A stretch of 64,000 nucleotides of DNA, taken from NCBI RefSeq assembly GCF_937873765.1, contig NZ_CALMZC010000001.1:1-64000 (forward strand), in the 5' to 3' direction. The stretch is from an uncultured Thiothrix sp. Lineage in GTDB: Bacteria; Pseudomonadota; Gammaproteobacteria; Thiotrichales; Thiotrichaceae. The first letter of the stretch is position 1. The number at the start of each line of letters is the position of its first letter. The notes beneath the pieces were generated by a model, which saw only the letters and a program-made list of their open reading frames with translations, did not search any database and had not been told where the DNA came from. Positions 26,052 to 35,570 of the stretch are shown piece after piece. A program made the position numbers and the translations under genes.

Positions 26052-28418
26052 CTAGCTTAAATCCTCCGCTTTGCTAGTCTTTTGCGGGGTTTTTAGCGGT
26101 GCAGAGTCGGGGGCAATATGAATCGTGCGCTGCGGATAAGGCATTTCAATTTTGGCTTCACGGAAGGCTTTTTCAATGGCTAAATTCAGCTCACTAGTCA
26201 CCGCCATTTGTTTTTCCACATCTTTAATCACACAACGTAGTTCAAAATTGAGTGAGCTTTCTGCAAAGCCACGAAAGAAGGCTTGAACTTTTAGCTCACC
26301 ATATTCACGGAGTACGGCAGGATGGGCTTCACCCACTTGGCGTAAAATAAACAAAACCTTTTCAGGATCAGAGCCATAGCTGACTCCCAGTGGAATAATG
26401 ACACGCCCAAATTGATTGCTCAGCATCATATTGGTGACTTGATTAGCGATGAGTTCAGAGTTCGGCACGATAATGTCTGAGCGGTCAAAAGTTTGGATTA
26501 CCGTGGAGCGAATATTGATGTCTTTGACATAGCCTTCTGTCGTGCCCACTCGAATCCAATCGCCTTTACGGATCGGGCGTTCAAACAGTAAAATCAAACC
26601 AGACACAAAGTTGTTGACAATATTTTGTAGGCCAAACCCAATCCCAACTGATAAAGCCCCTGCAATAATCGCTAGATTAGTAAATTGGATGCCAGCAATC
26701 GAGAGACCAAACAAAATCGAGAGAATAATCCCCACATAACCGGCGATAGTGACGGTGGTTTCTTTAGCACCACGGGTCATGTTAGTCCGATTCAACCAAT
26801 GATTGGCTAAGCTACTTTTAATTAGATGGGTCAAACTAATTAAAATAGCCAGTGACAATAAACCGATAATAATTCGCATGGGTTCAAGGCTGAAGCTGCC
26901 GATTTTGATGCCATCCATTAATTTGGTCAGCATTAATTGCAGCGATTGTTCAGACATTCCCCATAAACGTAATAGCACTATAGCCATCAACGAGAAAATT
27001 GCGACGGCATGGGCTAAGCGCAGCCAAATCAAACCGGGCACACGTTTGCCATCTTCAATGCCTAAGCGCTTGCGTAAGCGTTTCTGCCAAGGCGCAAGCC
27101 CTTCATCAATCCCATCGAAAATTTCAGTCGGAATACGCAATAGCAGCCAAGCCACTAGAATCACAAACAACGTGCCGAACGTGCCATTAAACAAGAAAAC
27201 AAAAAAATTCCGATAGCCCAACCACAAAGCCACAATTGCTGCACTTAAAGCGACCGCACCTAGCATATATAAGCGGTATTGCTGTAACCAAGGCACAGAG
27301 CGCCGCAATAGCCACAGGAGGCGAATCAGCGCTAAGCTAGAAAAGGTTCCCAGCACTATCCTAATCAATCCGACCAAACTACTCGGTGGCTCCATATCGA
27401 ATAGGGTAGAGTGGAAGAGCAAGCCTAATAAAATGGCTAATAGAAAAGTGCGTGCCCAGTAATAGAGTTTTTTGCTGGTTTCAGGAATAACGGGCGTGAA
27501 ATCTTTGCTCTTAGTGGCCGGACGCAACATTGCGCTGATAATCACATAGCTAATCGTGAATAAAAATAGGGTAGAGGCCAGCTCATTAATCGCGGTTACG
27601 CCTGGGTGGTTATATAACAAGGCTAAGCTAGTTAAACCAAACAGTAGAATCCAAGCCATAAAGCGAATAATGCTCCGCCAGACGGAAGCAAAGGTGGGGC
27701 TAGTTGCGACTAATCCTGAAATATCTTGCTGCGAGTAAGTATGCTTATAAATGCTCCAGACTAAGCCTACTAATAGCCCTGCAAAACCGTAGATTAAAGC
27801 CATACTAACATTTCGATAATTAATCGGTAGGGCTAGTAAAGTGGAGACAATTTGTTGAGTCTCAGTTGCCCAAAGACTAGGCTGCTGCAGGGTTTGTAAA
27901 ACAAAACTTAAAGCCGAAGGACTTGCGGCAAACAAACGTTCTTTCACAATCGTTTGCTTGCTAATACTCACTTGTTCTTGGATTTGATTGGCACGTAAGG
28001 CTAACAAGCGGCACTGAGCTAGACGCGTTTCAACTTCCTTTTTTTGCTTATCTAAATCTTTGCGCTTGGTTTGCAGCTCCTTGTCTTCTTGGGGGGGCGC
28101 AGTGCCAATACTATCTAAGCCTTGCTTGACCTTGGCTTGTTCAGCTTCTTGTTGACTAATACAAGCCGCTGCAAACTGGCTTGCATTCAAAGCTTGCAAA
28201 GCAATCGGGTCTAGTAACTCAGCCGCCGACGTTTTGATGCTTAAGCGCTGTTCCGCATCTTCCAAGACTTTAGTGTGGTCTTCTAAGGTTAAAGAAGGCG
28301 CGGTGGCGGTGGTTTCTGCAAGTGCAGCAGCTTTAGTTTCTTCAGCACTCCATCCGCTAGGTGGCCAACAACAAATAAAGGCCAGTAGCAGGGTAGCTAA
28401 TAAATTCAGGCTATTCAT
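26052..28418 (-). CDS. MscS/MscK-type mechanosensitive channel
   Basis: The 788-residue protein has a signal peptide (cleavage near GWSA), a periplasmic coiled-coil segment (about residues 45-165, Gln/Lys/Glu-rich), several membrane helices and the MscS core at the C-terminal end. Seen there are GIGFGLQNIVNNFVSGLILLFER, RKGDWIRVGTTEGYV and DIIVPNSELIANQVTN. Such channels open under membrane tension during hypo-osmotic shock. It is shorter than E. coli MscK, with a smaller periplasmic part. The gene lies directly before tRNA-Arg. Confidence 0.92.
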   Translation of the reverse strand: MNSLNLLATLLLAFICCWPPSGWSAEETKAAALAETTATAPSLTLEDHTKVLEDAEQRLSIKTSAAELLDPIALQALNASQFAAACISQQEAEQAKVKQGLDSIGTAPPQEDKELQTKRKDLDKQKKEVETRLAQCRLLALRANQIQEQVSISKQTIVKERLFAASPSALSFVLQTLQQPSLWATETQQIVSTLLALPINYRNVSMALIYGFAGLLVGLVWSIYKHTYSQQDISGLVATSPTFASVWRSIIRFMAWILLFGLTSLALLYNHPGVTAINELASTLFLFTISYVIISAMLRPATKSKDFTPVIPETSKKLYYWARTFLLAILLGLLFHSTLFDMEPPSSLVGLIRIVLGTFSSLALIRLLWLLRRSVPWLQQYRLYMLGAVALSAAIVALWLGYRNFFVFLFNGTFGTLFVILVAWLLLRIPTEIFDGIDEGLAPWQKRLRKRLGIEDGKRVPGLIWLRLAHAVAIFSLMAIVLLRLWGMSEQSLQLMLTKLMDGIKIGSFSLEPMRIIIGLLSLAILISLTHLIKSSLANHWLNRTNMTRGAKETTVTIAGYVGIILSILFGLSIAGIQFTNLAIIAGALSVGIGFGLQNIVNNFVSGLILLFERPIRKGDWIRVGTTEGYVKDINIRSTVIQTFDRSDIIVPNSELIANQVTNMMLSNQFGRVIIPLGVSYGSDPEKVLFILRQVGEAHPAVLREYGELKVQAFFRGFAESSLNFELRCVIKDVEKQMAVTSELNLAIEKAFREAKIEMPYPQRTIHIAPDSAPLKTPQKTSKAEDLS

Positions 28419-28899
28419 GCGAGTAAAGGCTAGCAGAGATTAGGTTCTGGCTCAATTTCATGCATCGGCTCAGCGCTGCAATTAATGCTAAAATGTTACT
28501 CAAAAATCGATGCTCGACAGTGAGTAATTAACTGTAGATAGTAACAAAAGGGCAAAAAATTAAATGATAAAAAATTTTAGATAGTGTCTTGAAAAGCCTT
28601 AATTTTTAATTAATTAGACTTGGATTTTTGGTGCCCATAGATAGGCTTGTTTTAATAGCAGGTCTACCCAAATTCGGTAAGCTAACCTACCCTTGCCAAG
28701 CAATTTGTAGCCTATTCATGTTGTTTGCTTAAAGGTGATTAATTACTAACTAGTTTGCAAACTTTGGCAATTTTTCACAAAGGGCTGCTAAGCTTAGTCT
28801 ATTTACAGACAGTACAGTTTGTTGTTTTAATGCTACAGTCATCTTAGCAAACATAAGATTTAAATAAAATTGATTATTTTAATATCAGGAGAATGAACA
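28419..28899. other. Intergenic region without a gene
   Basis: This 481-bp AT-rich gap lies between divergent genes. It contains a perfect 12-bp palindrome AGTTTGCAAACT (28752-28763), a possible operator. AGGAGA sits just before the start at 28900. I see no open frame or RNA gene. Confidence 0.5.
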
Positions 28900-30096
28900 A
28901 TGAAAAAAACACTATTAGCTTCAACGATAGGTCTGTTCTTGGGTGTAGGCGCTGCACAGGCTGAAGTCACTTTATATGATTACAAAGAAGGCACTAGTGC
29001 GTATGAAGATGCTTATGTGGCGGGTGCTTTAGATTTCCATAAAAATCGTGGCGATGACCAAAATGCTTACTCTTTGAATTTAGATGCTAACTATGACCGC
29101 ACGATTAGTACACCTGATCGTGATGTGAGTTACGGTGGTAGTTTGTTAGGTACAGTCAGTCGTGGTGGTGCTAAAGGTGATAAAAGTGTTGACTCGTATG
29201 TCGTTGATGCTGGTATCACAGTGGATAATTATTTTGTCCCTGGCAGCAATGGCGGCTTCTGGTATGGCTCTGCTTATGCACAAAAAATAGGCGCACCCGA
29301 AGATTTCTTTGAAGATGACACTTTTACTAAAGCAACCATCGGTGTTGGGTATGGACGTGTCACCAATGTGACGCCAATGGCCAAAGCTATTCGGGTGATG
29401 GATGAGTTGGTTCGTCGTAATGTGTTACGGGGTAAACCGGCTGTCGGCGTGTATCAAGATGTAGCCCGTATTATTTCTAAAGAAGCCGAGTATCGTTCTA
29501 GATATGGTGCTAAAGACTATGAAATCAAATGGATTTCTGATATCGAAGCGGTGATTAAACAAAGTGGTTTAACTAATAGCTTTGGCGCAACCGGTACTTT
29601 AAAAGTACGTGATGTATTGATCGATGAAAATATCTCTACACGTCGTATTGGTTGGAAAGTTCGTGCAGGTTTAAGTTATATCGGGACTAACTTTGACGGT
29701 TTAACTAATAAGCCGGGTTTAGAGTTAGGTGGCGAATATCATCTACCATTAAGCAATCAAACACAGTTCTCTAACGAGGCTGTATTCAATGCTATTCTGA
29801 ACGATGGTGACAATGGTTATAATTTTAATAATAACTTGAGTCTAACGCATGAAATCGATGATCGCATCGATTGGGAAAATAACTGGAATTTGAACTATGC
29901 GAAAAACACTGGTAATGGTGATAATGTTACTACCAATACCTTAAGCTCGACTTTTGCGTATGAAATCGCTAATTCTTTAGATTTTACTACAACAGCAAGC
30001 TTGAAGAATGTTAGTGGTAGCAGTTCTACTGACACCACTAGTGGTGATGGTACCGATCGCGCTCTGACTATGGGTGTACGTTATCGCTTACGTTAA
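28900..30096 (+). CDS. Predicted outer-membrane beta-barrel protein
   Basis: The 398-residue protein has a signal peptide ending around AAQA. Alternating polar/hydrophobic strands run through the sequence, and it ends with GVRYRLR, compatible with an outer-membrane insertion signal. Residues about 165-235 form a charged, helix-rich insert (KAIRVMDELVRRNVLRGKPAVGVYQDVARI) unlike the rest, possibly a periplasmic or extracellular domain. The family is not recognised. A strong ribosome site (AGGAGA) and a strong terminator frame it as a single, well-expressed gene. Confidence 0.82.
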   Translation: MKKTLLASTIGLFLGVGAAQAEVTLYDYKEGTSAYEDAYVAGALDFHKNRGDDQNAYSLNLDANYDRTISTPDRDVSYGGSLLGTVSRGGAKGDKSVDSYVVDAGITVDNYFVPGSNGGFWYGSAYAQKIGAPEDFFEDDTFTKATIGVGYGRVTNVTPMAKAIRVMDELVRRNVLRGKPAVGVYQDVARIISKEAEYRSRYGAKDYEIKWISDIEAVIKQSGLTNSFGATGTLKVRDVLIDENISTRRIGWKVRAGLSYIGTNFDGLTNKPGLELGGEYHLPLSNQTQFSNEAVFNAILNDGDNGYNFNNNLSLTHEIDDRIDWENNWNLNYAKNTGNGDNVTTNTLSSTFAYEIANSLDFTTTASLKNVSGSSSTDTTSGDGTDRALTMGVRYRLR

Positions 30097-30122
30097 TCTC
30101 CAGTTTTGGGGATAAATATTGA

Positions 30123-30147
30123 GGAGAGTCACTGACTCTCCTTTTTT
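30123..30147 (+). terminator. Rho-independent terminator
   Basis: An 8-bp stem (GGAGAGTC / GACTCTCC), a 3-nt loop and six T follow the barrel protein gene by 26 bp. Confidence 0.9.
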
Positions 30148-30206
30148 CTTTCTAAGTATGCTAAGTTGAAAGAACCCTAGGTTTGGGCTGCTAGGTACTT
30201 AATAAG

Positions 30207-30821
30207 ATGACAATAACTTACCAATTTGCTTGCACCCATTGCGGGCAGATTAATATCTATCAAGCGCTTCAGAATGGTGAAGAAGCTTGTTGTGTACGTT
30301 GCTCGTCGGTGCTATATCGACAGCGCAAATATATGTTCGATGCCTCATTAGCCTTAATTTTTACTGGTTTAATCCTGTTTGTGATGACTAATGCTTTCCC
30401 CTTGATTGCTTTAAAAGCCCAAGGTGTCACTCAAGAACTAACTATTTGGAAAGCCACGGCGGCGTTTTGGGAGCAAGACTATTATTGGCTCTCGGTTTTA
30501 TTAGCCCTTAATTTAATCATTTTTCCTTTATTTGAACTTTTAGGTTTGTTGTGGGTGCTCTTGACCATTCGCTTGGCTTGGCAGCCACCTTGGGCGATAA
30601 AAATTTTCCGTTGGCTCAGTGAAGTCAAACCTTGGGGGATGTTAGAAGTGTTTATGCTGGGGCTATTAGTTGCAGTGGTTAAGTTAGGCGATATTGCCGT
30701 TTTAGTCGTCGGTTCTGCCTTCTGGGCATTTATCTTCTTGGTGCTGAGCATGGCGGCGCTAGGTGCTCATTTAGATCGTTTTACGGTTTGGCGAGCCTTA
30801 ACAGCTTGTCCTAGTGCATAA
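30207..30821 (+). CDS. pqiA: PqiA-like membrane protein, first half
   Basis: The 204-residue protein has a zinc-ribbon-like start (CTHC and CCVRC) and about four membrane helices. It matches one of the two repeats of E. coli PqiA/LetA, which has about 420 residues. In Let/Pqi systems this protein works with an MCE-domain tunnel protein to move lipids between inner and outer membrane. It is followed six bp later by a second PqiA-like half, so the two likely form the complete unit. Confidence 0.88.
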   Translation: MTITYQFACTHCGQINIYQALQNGEEACCVRCSSVLYRQRKYMFDASLALIFTGLILFVMTNAFPLIALKAQGVTQELTIWKATAAFWEQDYYWLSVLLALNLIIFPLFELLGLLWVLLTIRLAWQPPWAIKIFRWLSEVKPWGMLEVFMLGLLVAVVKLGDIAVLVVGSAFWAFIFLVLSMAALGAHLDRFTVWRALTACPSA

Positions 30822-30827
30822 TCGGGT

Positions 30828-31469
30828 ATGCATACCTCAACTCCACTGATTCATTGTAAAGTCTGTGCTTGTGTTGGCCAGCGGCCAGCGGTTTTACAGA
30901 AGAATGAAGTTTTGTATTGTGCCCGTTGTGGGCATCACTTACGCTCTGGACATACCAATCTACAAACTATCTGGGCTTTACTATTAGCAGCAGCTATTTT
31001 ATATATTCCCGCAAATTTAATGCCCGTGATGAGTGTCTATCTACTAGGTAAAGGTCAGCCTGATACCATTGTCGGTGGGGTCATTCATCTGTATCAAGCG
31101 GGTCAATGGCCTTTAGCGGTACTCATCTTTTTAGCCAGTCTTGTCATTCCGTTATTAAAATTAATCACGCTCTCTTATCTGCTGATCACGATTCAGCGTG
31201 GCGAAAAACGACTTCAGCAAGAGCGGATGTGGTTATTTCGAGTGACGGAGTTTATTGGTCGCTGGTCGATGGTGGATGTCTTTGTAGTCGCAATTCTCTC
31301 TGGGCTGGTACAATTCGGGAATTTAGCGCATATTGAAGCCAATGCGGGCACCTTTTGCTTTGCAGCGGTTGTAGTCTTAACCATGCTAGCCGCCGCACAT
31401 TTGGATGAGCGTTTAATTTGGGCTTCGGTTGATAATAATAATTCGCCGTCAATAGAAAACGCGAAATAG
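30828..31469 (+). CDS. pqiA: PqiA-like membrane protein, second half
   Basis: The 213-residue protein has CKVCACV and CARCGHH zinc-ribbon motifs, then four predicted helices including the family tract IPANLMPVMSVYLLGKG and a FIGRWSMVDVFVVAILSGLVQ segment. It corresponds to the C-terminal half of PqiA/LetA. It is separate here but tightly linked to the first half and to the MCE gene 13 bp downstream. Confidence 0.9.
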   Translation: MHTSTPLIHCKVCACVGQRPAVLQKNEVLYCARCGHHLRSGHTNLQTIWALLLAAAILYIPANLMPVMSVYLLGKGQPDTIVGGVIHLYQAGQWPLAVLIFLASLVIPLLKLITLSYLLITIQRGEKRLQQERMWLFRVTEFIGRWSMVDVFVVAILSGLVQFGNLAHIEANAGTFCFAAVVVLTMLAAAHLDERLIWASVDNNNSPSIENAK

Positions 31470-31482
31470 GAAACGCGGTATT

Positions 31483-33387
31483 TTGAATTCAGGTACTGAC
31501 AATCTCCCTGAGCAAGTAGCTATCTCTTTGGTGAAAGTGCGTCGCCAGCGTTGGCCTTCGCCAGTATGGTTATTGCCTGTAGCGGCTGCTTTGATTGGTT
31601 TATGGCTCTTAGTGCAGAACTGGCTGCAGCAGGGCACTATTATTACCGTACATTTCCCTAGTGCTGAAGGGATTGACCCCGGTAATACGCAGGTGCGCTA
31701 TAAAGCAGTGAATGTGGGCAAGGTCAAAAGCGTCAAATTTGATGCCAATATGGATCCTTTAGTCACCCTAGCGCTCAATCGTGATATTAGTGATGTCTTG
31801 GATTGTAGTGCGCAATTTTGGGTAGTGCGGCCGCGTATTCGTGGGGGAGAGATTTCAGGAATTACTACCCTGTTCTCGGGTACTTATATTGGTATGCTGC
31901 CGCAACGGGCTGAAGGTGAGCTTGAGGAAAATGAAACCTCCATTTGTTATCAGGCTTTAGAGGAACCACCTGCGACTAAGCCGAATCGTCCTGGACGGGA
32001 GTTTAAGCTAGTCACCGACTCTATGGGTTCCCTCGATATCGGTACTCCAATTTTCTATAGACAGTTACAGGTGGGAGAAGTTATCAACTATCGTTTATCA
32101 GCAGACAGTGGCAAGGTTGAGCTAGATATTTTTGTTGATGAACCTTACTACCGCTTAGTGAATAAAAATACCCGCTTTTGGGATGTGAGTGGCATTGATG
32201 TACGCGTGGATTCGGTGGGAGCAGAAGTGCGCATGGAGTCCTTAACGTCTTTATTAATCGGTGGAATTGCTTTTGAAACACCGCCGGAAGAAAATAAAAA
32301 TTTGCCAATGAGTGCAGCGAATACCATTTTCAATCTCTATCCAGATTTACCCAGCAGTCGTGAAAAGCAATATCAAGATCGTTTATATTACACTTTGTAT
32401 TTTAATGGTTCGTTACGTGGTTTAGCAGAAAAAGCACCCGTGGAGTTTCAAGGCATTCGTGTTGGGCAAGTCGAAAAAATTAAACTGCATTTAGATCCCA
32501 GCTCGCTGGATGTACGTATTCCAGTGTTAATTTCGATTGAGCCACAACGTTTTTCTGAAGACTTAACCTTGGCAGAAGCACCGAAGTTTATGGCGGGTTT
32601 AGTCGAGCGGGGCATGCGTGCTAAATTAGAAAATGGCAATTTGTTCACTGGGCAGATGTTTGTAGGTTTGAGTCTAGATAAGAAAGCCAAACCCGATAGC
32701 ATCACTAAAGCTCAGTTCTACGATGTTTTCCCTACCTCTGCGACGCCTGTCGAAGAGCTCTCAAAAATGGCCTCTAGCATTGCTGAGGATTTGAAGTCTA
32801 GTTTGGGGGGAGTGCGCGGCTTTATTGAGAGCGGTCAATTAGATAAAACAGTGGATAATGCTAATAAGGTCTTAGTCGCCACGGAAGCTACGATGGCTGA
32901 AGCTAAAAAAGCTGTCATGGATGCACGGGCGGTTTTAGAGCAAGTGAAAACTAAAACTTTACCCGGCGTCAGCACGAACCTAGACAAAGCTACTGCTAGT
33001 TTAACGGTGGCTTTAAATCAGGTCGGTGCGAATGTCGATAAAGTCTCAACTACTTTGGATAGCTCCTTAAAAGCCGTCACCAGTGATTTAGACCAAGTAT
33101 CCGGTACTTTGAATCAATCCCTCACCAGCATGACCGGAACGGCTAAGCAGGCAGGCACTGATTTTAAACGGAGTTCAGCCGAGTTCGATAAAACTTTACA
33201 ACGCTTGCAGACATCTTTAACACATCTAGACCGCTTATTAGCACAAAATTCACCGACTCAATATCAAGTGACTGAGATGTTGGATGAGGTCACCGCAATG
33301 TCACGTGCAGTACGGGCACTGACAGAAACTTTGCAACGTCAGCCAGAGGCGTTAATTCGAGGGAAAAAAGATTGGGAAGAGCCTTAA
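31483..33387 (+). CDS. pqiB: PqiB/LetB-type MCE protein
   Basis: The 634-residue protein has a cytoplasmic start, one membrane helix (about residues 25-45) and repeated MCE domains (VRYKAVNVGKVKSVKF; LDIGTPIFYRQLQVGEVINY; APVEFQGIRVGQVEKI). The last 200 residues form a long coiled coil with many Thr/Ser/Asp, as in PqiB. It should form a hexameric channel across the periplasm for lipid transport. The start codon is TTG at 31483, with AGGAAA upstream. Confidence 0.92.
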   Translation: MNSGTDNLPEQVAISLVKVRRQRWPSPVWLLPVAAALIGLWLLVQNWLQQGTIITVHFPSAEGIDPGNTQVRYKAVNVGKVKSVKFDANMDPLVTLALNRDISDVLDCSAQFWVVRPRIRGGEISGITTLFSGTYIGMLPQRAEGELEENETSICYQALEEPPATKPNRPGREFKLVTDSMGSLDIGTPIFYRQLQVGEVINYRLSADSGKVELDIFVDEPYYRLVNKNTRFWDVSGIDVRVDSVGAEVRMESLTSLLIGGIAFETPPEENKNLPMSAANTIFNLYPDLPSSREKQYQDRLYYTLYFNGSLRGLAEKAPVEFQGIRVGQVEKIKLHLDPSSLDVRIPVLISIEPQRFSEDLTLAEAPKFMAGLVERGMRAKLENGNLFTGQMFVGLSLDKKAKPDSITKAQFYDVFPTSATPVEELSKMASSIAEDLKSSLGGVRGFIESGQLDKTVDNANKVLVATEATMAEAKKAVMDARAVLEQVKTKTLPGVSTNLDKATASLTVALNQVGANVDKVSTTLDSSLKAVTSDLDQVSGTLNQSLTSMTGTAKQAGTDFKRSSAEFDKTLQRLQTSLTHLDRLLAQNSPTQYQVTEMLDEVTAMSRAVRALTETLQRQPEALIRGKKDWEEP

Positions 33388-33938
33388 TTCTACTGAGCTG
33401 TTTAGTTTTAAGCGCCTGTAGCAGTGTCAAACCACAGTATTATACTTTAGGCACGCCCAGCTTAAGTTCCGTGGAAAACCAACATAAGCCCGTAAATAGT
33501 ATCGGTGTTGCACGGATTCGCTTACCCAGCCTGTTAGATCGCCAAGGGATGGTGGTACGGAAAGATAATTTCAGGGTTGAAGTGTCTGAGCAAGCCCAAT
33601 GGGCGGGTGTCTTACGTGATGAGGTGAATGAAAGCTTGGTTTCGGGGCTGCAAGCTGCTTTGCCCAATACACGGGTGCAAGTCGCCCCTTGGGAATTAGA
33701 GCAAACGCCGCAATATTATCTCATGGTCAACATTTTGGAGTTTGATGGTGCACCGCAAGCTGAAGCTAAACTGCGAGGGAGTTGGCAACTATTACAAGGC
33801 TCCTCGAATCGGCTGCTCAAAGCAGGCAGCATGAGCTTTAAACGGTCTGTAGTTGGAAAGGAGTTGCAGGATGTAGTGCAAGTGCAGAATGAGTTAATCG
33901 GCGATTTAATTCGTCAAGTACTGGCAGTTTTACCCTAA
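33372..33938 (+). CDS. pqiC: PqiC-type lipoprotein
   Basis: The 188-residue lipoprotein has lipobox LSAC, with lipidation expected at Cys16. The following YYTLG tract and IRLPSLLDRQGMVVR match the ABC-type transport auxiliary family that includes PqiC. It would sit in the outer membrane and anchor the PqiB tunnel. The TTG start overlaps the end of pqiB by 16 bp, implying translational coupling. Confidence 0.88.
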   Translation: MGRALILLSCLVLSACSSVKPQYYTLGTPSLSSVENQHKPVNSIGVARIRLPSLLDRQGMVVRKDNFRVEVSEQAQWAGVLRDEVNESLVSGLQAALPNTRVQVAPWELEQTPQYYLMVNILEFDGAPQAEAKLRGSWQLLQGSSNRLLKAGSMSFKRSVVGKELQDVVQVQNELIGDLIRQVLAVLP

Positions 33939-33941
33939 AGC

Positions 33942-34709
33942 CTAGTGGTAGTTACCTAGTTCTTCTGGGCTCATGCTTTCTAAGCGCTGCTTAGCGCGAT
34001 CACGTGAAGCACGTACATGGTAACGCATCAGCAACTCTGCCATTTCTCCGTCGCCCCGCTCTAAGGCTTGTACAATTAATTCATGCTCTTGCATAGCGGT
34101 ACTAGAAAAAGCTGGGCTTAAGCGCATCCGGTAAAAGCGTACCAAATCATATAAATCTTGACAAAGCATGGTCAGTAAACGCTGATTTTTACTGCCTTGG
34201 ATGATACAAAAATGAAAGTCGAGATCAGCATCTTGGCTATAGTCTGTTTTGTTTAGACGCTCAGTATGCGACATACTGTCTTTATGTCGTGCTACCAAGG
34301 ATTTGAGGTGAGCTAATTCAGCCTCTGTCATATTCTTCGCTGCCAAGCGTGCCGCCATACCTTCCATTGCTTCACGAATTTGATAAATTTCCATCAACTG
34401 ATCAGTCGAAAAACTGACGATACGCGCACCAATATTTGGACGACGTGTCACAAGATTGCAGTTTTCGAGTTTACTAATGGCCTCACGTAAGGAGCCACGA
34501 CTCACTCCATAAACACTGGCCAACTCGGGTTCGCTGATTTTTTTGCCGGCGGGCAATTCGCCTTCTAGAATGGCGCGCCGCAAGTCCAAGAATAGGCGAT
34601 CAGCGATCGTCACGGGTTCATAGGAATGACAGGCAGGGTGAAATGGCATGCTAGTGGTCTCAGGTCGATTTACGTGTTCTGTGTTTTTATGTTGACGATC
34701 ATAGTTCAA
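33942..34709 (-). CDS. GntR family regulator, FCD type
   Basis: The 255-residue protein has an N-terminal winged helix (ELPAGKKISEPELASVYGVSRGSLREAISKLE) and a C-terminal FCD ligand domain with conserved Arg/His positions (REAMEGMAARLAA; DLDFHFCII; HELIVQALERGD). It resembles PrpR-type regulators of propionate catabolism, but no such genes are nearby. A Met at residue 21 is an alternative start. A palindrome at 34740-34751 is a likely operator. It is convergent with pqiC, 3 bp apart. Confidence 0.9.
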   Translation of the reverse strand: MNYDRQHKNTEHVNRPETTSMPFHPACHSYEPVTIADRLFLDLRRAILEGELPAGKKISEPELASVYGVSRGSLREAISKLENCNLVTRRPNIGARIVSFSTDQLMEIYQIREAMEGMAARLAAKNMTEAELAHLKSLVARHKDSMSHTERLNKTDYSQDADLDFHFCIIQGSKNQRLLTMLCQDLYDLVRFYRMRLSPAFSSTAMQEHELIVQALERGDGEMAELLMRYHVRASRDRAKQRLESMSPEELGNYH

Positions 34710-34739
34710 AGAGTCTGTTTTTTAAAGAATAGAGAGGAG

Positions 34740-34751
34740 ATTGTCGACAAT
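34740..34751. promoter_or_regulatory. Palindromic candidate operator for GntR regulator
   Basis: ATTGTCGACAAT is a perfect 12-bp palindrome 30 bp before the GntR start and about 110 bp before the divergent ABC operon. It fits the known FadR/FCD-type pattern with GT and AC half-sites. Binding is inference. Confidence 0.55.
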
Positions 34752-34859
34752 TTTATTTCAGTCAAAATGAATTAATAACCACGATAGGATAGGGCGCAAA
34801 TGTGAAGCTGAGTAGATCTAAGTATAGTAAACGCTTTAGTTTGCCGATTAGTGCTAGAG

Positions 34860-35570
34860 ATGAGTGAAATGGAGACTGTAATTGCTGTCAGCCATCTACA
34901 AAAACAAGTGCTCGCTGCTGCCGCGAATAATAATAAGGAAACTTTGAACATTCTTGCTGATATTAATCTAAGCATCGTAGCTGGGACTTCAGTGGCTATA
35001 ACCGGTACATCCGGCTCGGGTAAAAGTACCTTACTGGGTTTATTAGCGGGTTTAGATGTACCGAGTGCAGGTAGGCTGGCTTTGTTTAGGCAAGATTTAA
35101 CGAAGTTATCAGAAGATCAGCGTGCGGCCTTGCGTTTAGGGAAAGTCGGCTTTGTTTTCCAGTCTTTCCATTTATTAGAGCATCTAACGGCGTTAGAGAA
35201 TGTTTTATTACCGCTTGAACTAGGCAAGCATAGCGGTGATTTGAAGCAAGTGGCTTTAGCGGCTTTAGAGCAAGTCGGTTTGGTTGCACGTGCTCAACAG
35301 TTAGTAACGAAACTGTCCGGTGGTGAACAGCAACGGGTGGCTTTAGCAAGGGCTTTTGTCACTCAGCCGAAACTACTATTTGCGGATGAACCTACCGGCA
35401 ATTTAGATCGGCATACGGGGCAAGAAGTCGCTGCTTTATTATTTCGCTTGCAACGCGATCATCAAACGACGTTAGTCTTAGTCACGCATGATGAATCTTT
35501 GGCGGCTCAATGTGATGCTTGGTATCGCCTCATGGAAGGACGTTTGCAGCGTCAGGAGCAGGCAGCATGA
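34860..35570 (+). CDS. YbbA-like ABC transporter ATPase
   Basis: About 236 residues with Walker A GTSGSGKST, Q-loop FVFQSFHLLEHL, signature LSGGEQQRVALARA and Walker B LLFADEPTGNLD, the last typical of the LolD/MacB/YbbA exporter class. ATG 34860 is preferred over GTG 34851; ATG 34869 is also possible. It is operon partner to the following permease, whose start overlaps its stop (ATGA). The substrate is unknown. Confidence 0.92.
   Translation: MSEMETVIAVSHLQKQVLAAAANNNKETLNILADINLSIVAGTSVAITGTSGSGKSTLLGLLAGLDVPSAGRLALFRQDLTKLSEDQRAALRLGKVGFVFQSFHLLEHLTALENVLLPLELGKHSGDLKQVALAALEQVGLVARAQQLVTKLSGGEQQRVALARAFVTQPKLLFADEPTGNLDRHTGQEVAALLFRLQRDHQTTLVLVTHDESLAAQCDAWYRLMEGRLQRQEQAA

Noticed and set aside
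28752..28763. Palindrome AGTTTGCAAACT as a firm operator
   Set aside because: A single 12-bp palindrome in AT-rich DNA with no neighbouring regulator is not enough to claim a site.
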